Assembly (NCBI GenBank): GCA_047618505.1
Contig: JBLHLB010000065.1
Span: forward strand, 1-15,094
DNA length: 15,094 bases
Reading direction: 5' to 3'
From: JBLHLB01 sp047618505
GTDB lineage: Bacteria; Planctomycetota; UBA1135; GCA-002686595
Shown here piece after piece: positions 14,123-15,094 of this stretch (position 1 is its first letter; the number at the start of each line of letters is the position of its first letter). Made by a program: the position numbers and the translations under genes. The notes beneath the pieces are model-generated. The model made no database searches. It was not told where the DNA came from and saw nothing but the letters and a program-made list of their open reading frames with translations.

Positions 14123-15094
14123 TCATTTCGCCAGACGAACCGGGCGACCGCTGCTGAGGCTCTTTTTCTCAGCCTCGAGCACACGTGTCAACCGATAGGC
14201 GTCATCCATGTTCGCATCGAGCTCTTTTGCGCCGGAGCGAATGGCGGCAAGCAAGTGGCTGACCTGCCCCTCGTAGCCGTTGCCGGCGCTGATCTTCGGA
14301 TAGCTCGCCCGCTTGCCCTTCCAAAGCACAAGGTTCTGCTCGCGATTGAGCCTGAAGTCCGCCGTGGCCTTCTCGAAGACGACGGTGAAGTTCATCTCGA
14401 ATTCGAATCCCGCGGCGTGGTCCCAGCCACCTTCGGCCACGACGTGGGCGGGGCCCTTCTCGAAACGGTACTGCGTTGTCAGGTGATTCGGCGTGCCACA
14501 GGAAGAAACGCTCGTGGGCTCGCCGAAGCAGAAGCGCACAAAGTCCGCATCATGGACATGCAGGTCAAAGAGCGCGCCGCCGCTGGCATCGGTGTCGCTA
14601 TAGAAACCCTTGGCCCAGCTCGGCTCCGGCGCCAGACGGCGGAAAGTCGCGCTTCGGACAGCGCCGTACTTACCGCTCTGGATCGCCGTCCAAAGCCAAC
14701 GCCAGGCGGGCCAAAAGCGAATGCACATGGCGGGCATGCAAAGCTTGTCCGAGCGTTCCGCGGCGCGTGCGAGTCGCCGAACCTCCTTCGACGATAGCGC
14801 CACAGGCTTTTCGACGAGCACATGCTTGCCCGCCTTGAGTGCAGCGATGGCCAGGTCGACGTGGGAGGGCGTGTGGGTGCAGATGCTGACGAGGTCCACT
14901 TCGACGTTGGCCAGAAGTTCCGCCGGATCCCCGCTGAGGACGGTTGTCTTCGGATCAAAGAGCGGACCCCCGTCATCGCCGGTGTCGAGGTTCCCGCGCT
15001 CAGCTTTAGCGCTCCTCTTCTTGCCGCCCCTACGCGCGAGACCGCGGTCCGCAATGGCCACGATCCGATTCGTCTGCCCGGCCGCATTCGCTGC
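14123..15094 (-). CDS. Gfo/Idh/MocA-family oxidoreductase, N-terminus outside window
   Basis: The frame is open to the right edge of the window, with 323 codons visible. The N-terminal GxGxxG nucleotide-binding strand lies beyond the edge; a GTG at 15061 is probably not the start. Visible parts are the end of the Rossmann fold (RIVAIADRG), then VDLVSICTHTPSHVDLAIAA and VLVEKPVALS with the signature EKP (residues 84-86 from the GTG). The C-terminal substrate-binding domain follows, with GGALFDLHVHDADFVRFCFG (active-site-region histidines) and HLTTQYRFEKG. Such enzymes use NAD(P)H to oxidise or reduce sugars and related compounds; the substrate cannot be told from the sequence. A Gly/Lys/Asp-rich segment (about 11-33: GGKKRSAKAERGNLDTGDDG) is longer than usual between the first beta-alpha unit and the next and looks like an insertion. 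prmA follows 88 bases downstream. Confidence 0.9.
   Translation of the reverse strand, partial: AANAAGQTNRIVAIADRGLARRGGKKRSAKAERGNLDTGDDGGPLFDPKTTVLSGDPAELLANVEVDLVSICTHTPSHVDLAIAALKAGKHVLVEKPVALSSKEVRRLARAAERSDKLCMPAMCIRFWPAWRWLWTAIQSGKYGAVRSATFRRLAPEPSWAKGFYSDTDASGGALFDLHVHDADFVRFCFGEPTSVSSCGTPNHLTTQYRFEKGPAHVVAEGGWDHAAGFEFEMNFTVVFEKATADFRLNREQNLVLWKGKRASYPKISAGNGYEGQVSHLLAAIRSGAKELDANMDDAYRLTRVLEAEKKSLSSGRPVRLAK

Noticed and set aside
14035..14184. Upstream start for prmA at 14184
   Set aside because: It would overlap the oxidoreductase 3' end by 62 bases and add residues with no resemblance to PrmA.

Overview
This GC-rich window reads like an environmental bacterium, most likely a member of the Planctomycetota or a related large-genome lineage. 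That placement is inferred from gene content: a CRTAC1-type FG-GAP/ASPIC-UnbV lipoprotein, a large protein of repeated carboxypeptidase-regulatory-like modules, family-typical multi-membrane paralogues, a Gfo/Idh/MocA oxidoreductase, and few recognisable Shine-Dalgarno sites. No rRNA, tRNA, CRISPR array, phage or intact transposase gene is visible. Two genes run off the window: the first (plus strand, 5' end missing) and the last (minus strand, N-terminus missing).

Left part (1-5732): a partial multi-domain beta-sandwich protein, a small stand-alone cyclic-phosphate-processing receiver (cREC) protein, a minus-strand pair of paralogous membrane proteins (TAG stop and GTG start one base apart), a secreted HExxH metallopeptidase, and a minus-strand twin-CDGSH iron-sulfur protein. 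A 70-bp near-perfect hairpin sits between the last two convergent genes.

Middle (5733-8604): an 883-bp gene-poor stretch holds a 168-bp palindromic element (57-bp arms) that looks like facing ends of a transposable element, plus a possible frameshifted small membrane protein. Then come a LURP/Tubby-like cytosolic protein, a small lipoprotein and a GNAT acetyltransferase.

Right part (8605-15094, all minus strand): in order of transcription, a partial Gfo/Idh/MocA oxidoreductase, ribosomal protein L11 methyltransferase (prmA), the CRTAC1/UnbV lipoprotein, a B12-binding-type radical SAM protein with a C-terminal PqqD-like domain, and a previously unlisted 57-residue ORF. The start codon of this ORF overlaps the radical SAM stop (ATGA) and it has its own GAGG ribosome binding site.

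The most interesting system is the last pair. A radical SAM enzyme with a PqqD-like (RiPP recognition) C-terminal module, translationally coupled to a small charged peptide, has the architecture of a RiPP maturase and precursor. That is inference and untested. A second theme is a set of short direct repeats (periods 11, 15, 15 and 23 bp) at or next to the stop codons of four different genes.
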